From Phosphoribacter sp964558825 (GTDB lineage Bacteria > Actinomycetota > Actinomycetes > Actinomycetales > Dermatophilaceae), in NCBI GenBank assembly GCA_964558825.1, contig CAZLGB010000086.1:1-13410 (forward strand): 13,410 nucleotides of DNA. The letters are read 5' to 3'. A model generated the notes under the pieces. That model was not told the origin of the DNA. It worked only from the letters and a program-made list of their open reading frames with translations, and did not search any database. The position numbers and the translations under genes are program-made. Shown one piece after another: positions 12,747 to 13,410 of this stretch. The first letter of the stretch is position 1. Each line of letters starts with the position of its first letter.

Positions 12747-13410
12747 TCGTCGAGAGAATATATGCGGCCACCGATGAGCCTGGCGAGCGCCGCCCCGACC
12801 ATGCAGCAGCCGAGGCTGAGCACCCAGGTGAGCTGCCATCCCCCCACGTGGCTGGCCACAGCGGCGGCGACGGGCGGCCCCACGACCTGCCCAGCCGAGG
12901 ACCACTGCTGGATCCAGCCCACTGTCGTCGAGGTCGTCGCCTCCGAGGGGGCCAGCCGCGGCGCGAGGCCGAAGATCGTCCCCGGCACCAGGCCGCCGAC
13001 CATCGAGAAGACCAGCGCCCCGACGAAACGCAGGCTCGGCACCTCGGCAAAGACCGGCGCGAAGGCCAGCGCTGTGCCGAGCGCCTGGCCGCCGAAGCCG
13101 AGCACGAGCAGCACATCGGGCCGCCAGCCGCGGCGAGCGAGCAGCCCCGCACCGACGTTTCCGACGACGTTGGCGGCCGCGACCGTCGCCGAGAGCGTCG
13201 CCCCGACACCTCCGACCCAGCCGGAGGCGGCATACAAGGTGGGGAGGAAGCCGATGACGGCCATCCACTGCGCGGCATACACGGCGAAGGCGAGCGCGCC
13301 CAGCCAGGGCCCGCCGTGCGACAGAGTGAGGCGCACCCGCTCGCCGAGCCCCCGGGTGCCATGCCGCGGCGGGTCGGGCGGCACCCAGCGCGCGACGGCG
13401 AGCGCCGCGA
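12740..13410 (-). CDS. MFS transporter, C-terminal half (cut by the window edge)
   Basis: The reading frame enters from the right edge and ends at TGA 12742-12740. The visible part of about 223 residues has roughly six hydrophobic helices: around WLGALAFAVYAAQWM, ATVAAANVVGNVGAG, VLLVLGFGGQALG, FVGALVFSMVGGLVPG, GQVVGPPVAAAVA and WVLSLGCCMVGAAL. They are separated by short basic loops such as ARRGWRPD. This is the layout of the second half of a major facilitator protein (TM7-12), with a charged, proline-rich central loop before it. A GTG at 13384 could be mistaken for a start, but the frame continues upstream with plausible sequence. The substrate is unknown. Its last codons and stop carry the arg promoter and operator. 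Confidence 0.85.
   Translation of the reverse strand, partial: AALAVARWVPPDPPRHGTRGLGERVRLTLSHGGPWLGALAFAVYAAQWMAVIGFLPTLYAASGWVGGVGATLSATVAAANVVGNVGAGLLARRGWRPDVLLVLGFGGQALGTALAFAPVFAEVPSLRFVGALVFSMVGGLVPGTIFGLAPRLAPSEATTSTTVGWIQQWSSAGQVVGPPVAAAVASHVGGWQLTWVLSLGCCMVGAALARLIGGRIYSLDDV

Noticed and set aside
13382..13384. GTG as the start of the transporter gene
   Set aside because: It would give only half of an MFS protein, and the frame stays open to the window edge with sequence fitting the loop and helix before it.

Overview
The window is very GC-rich, with dense short-spaced genes, overwhelmingly G/C third codon positions, several start codons without a ribosome-binding site and an ArgR-regulated arg cluster next to tyrS and an rRNA leader. 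This points to a high-GC Gram-positive actinobacterium. My best guess is a member of the Micrococcales (Dermatophilaceae/Intrasporangiaceae-like); that placement is inference.

Layout. Positions 1-838 carry no credible protein gene. On the minus strand they hold the promoters and conserved leader of an rRNA operon whose 16S gene must lie just off the left edge, preceded by a 17-bp tandem repeat and the spacer after tyrS. Next come tyrS (minus), a metallophosphoesterase (plus), a cyclase/kynurenine-formamidase-like protein (minus, overlapping it tail to tail), a frameshifted unrecognised pseudogene (plus), an alkyladenine DNA glycosylase (minus) and a tandem-hotdog thioesterase (plus). From 6407 to 12730 lies the minus-strand operon argC-argJ-argB-argD-argR-argH. 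An MFS transporter (minus) is cut by the right edge.

The arg operon makes arginine from glutamate by the cyclic acetyl route. ArgJ supplies and recycles the acetyl group, ArgB, ArgC and ArgD convert N-acetylglutamate to N-acetylornithine, ArgH performs the last step, and ArgR is the arginine-responsive repressor. argF and argG are not in the window. Four of the five junctions are 4-bp ATGA overlaps; only argJ-argB has a gap, with a strong Shine-Dalgarno. An ArgR-type palindrome overlaps the argC -10 box and also the stop codon of the upstream MFS gene.

The arrangement is mostly ordinary housekeeping DNA. The least explained signal is an octamer, GTATGCCG, present 19 times on both strands, in several reading frames and in intergenic DNA. 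Other points worth a look are the 17-bp tandem array before the rRNA promoters, two hairpin repeats before tyrS, GC-rich hairpins at gene ends, three probable leaderless starts, and a cyclase whose usual metal-binding motif is altered. I see no new defence, mobile or biosynthetic system.
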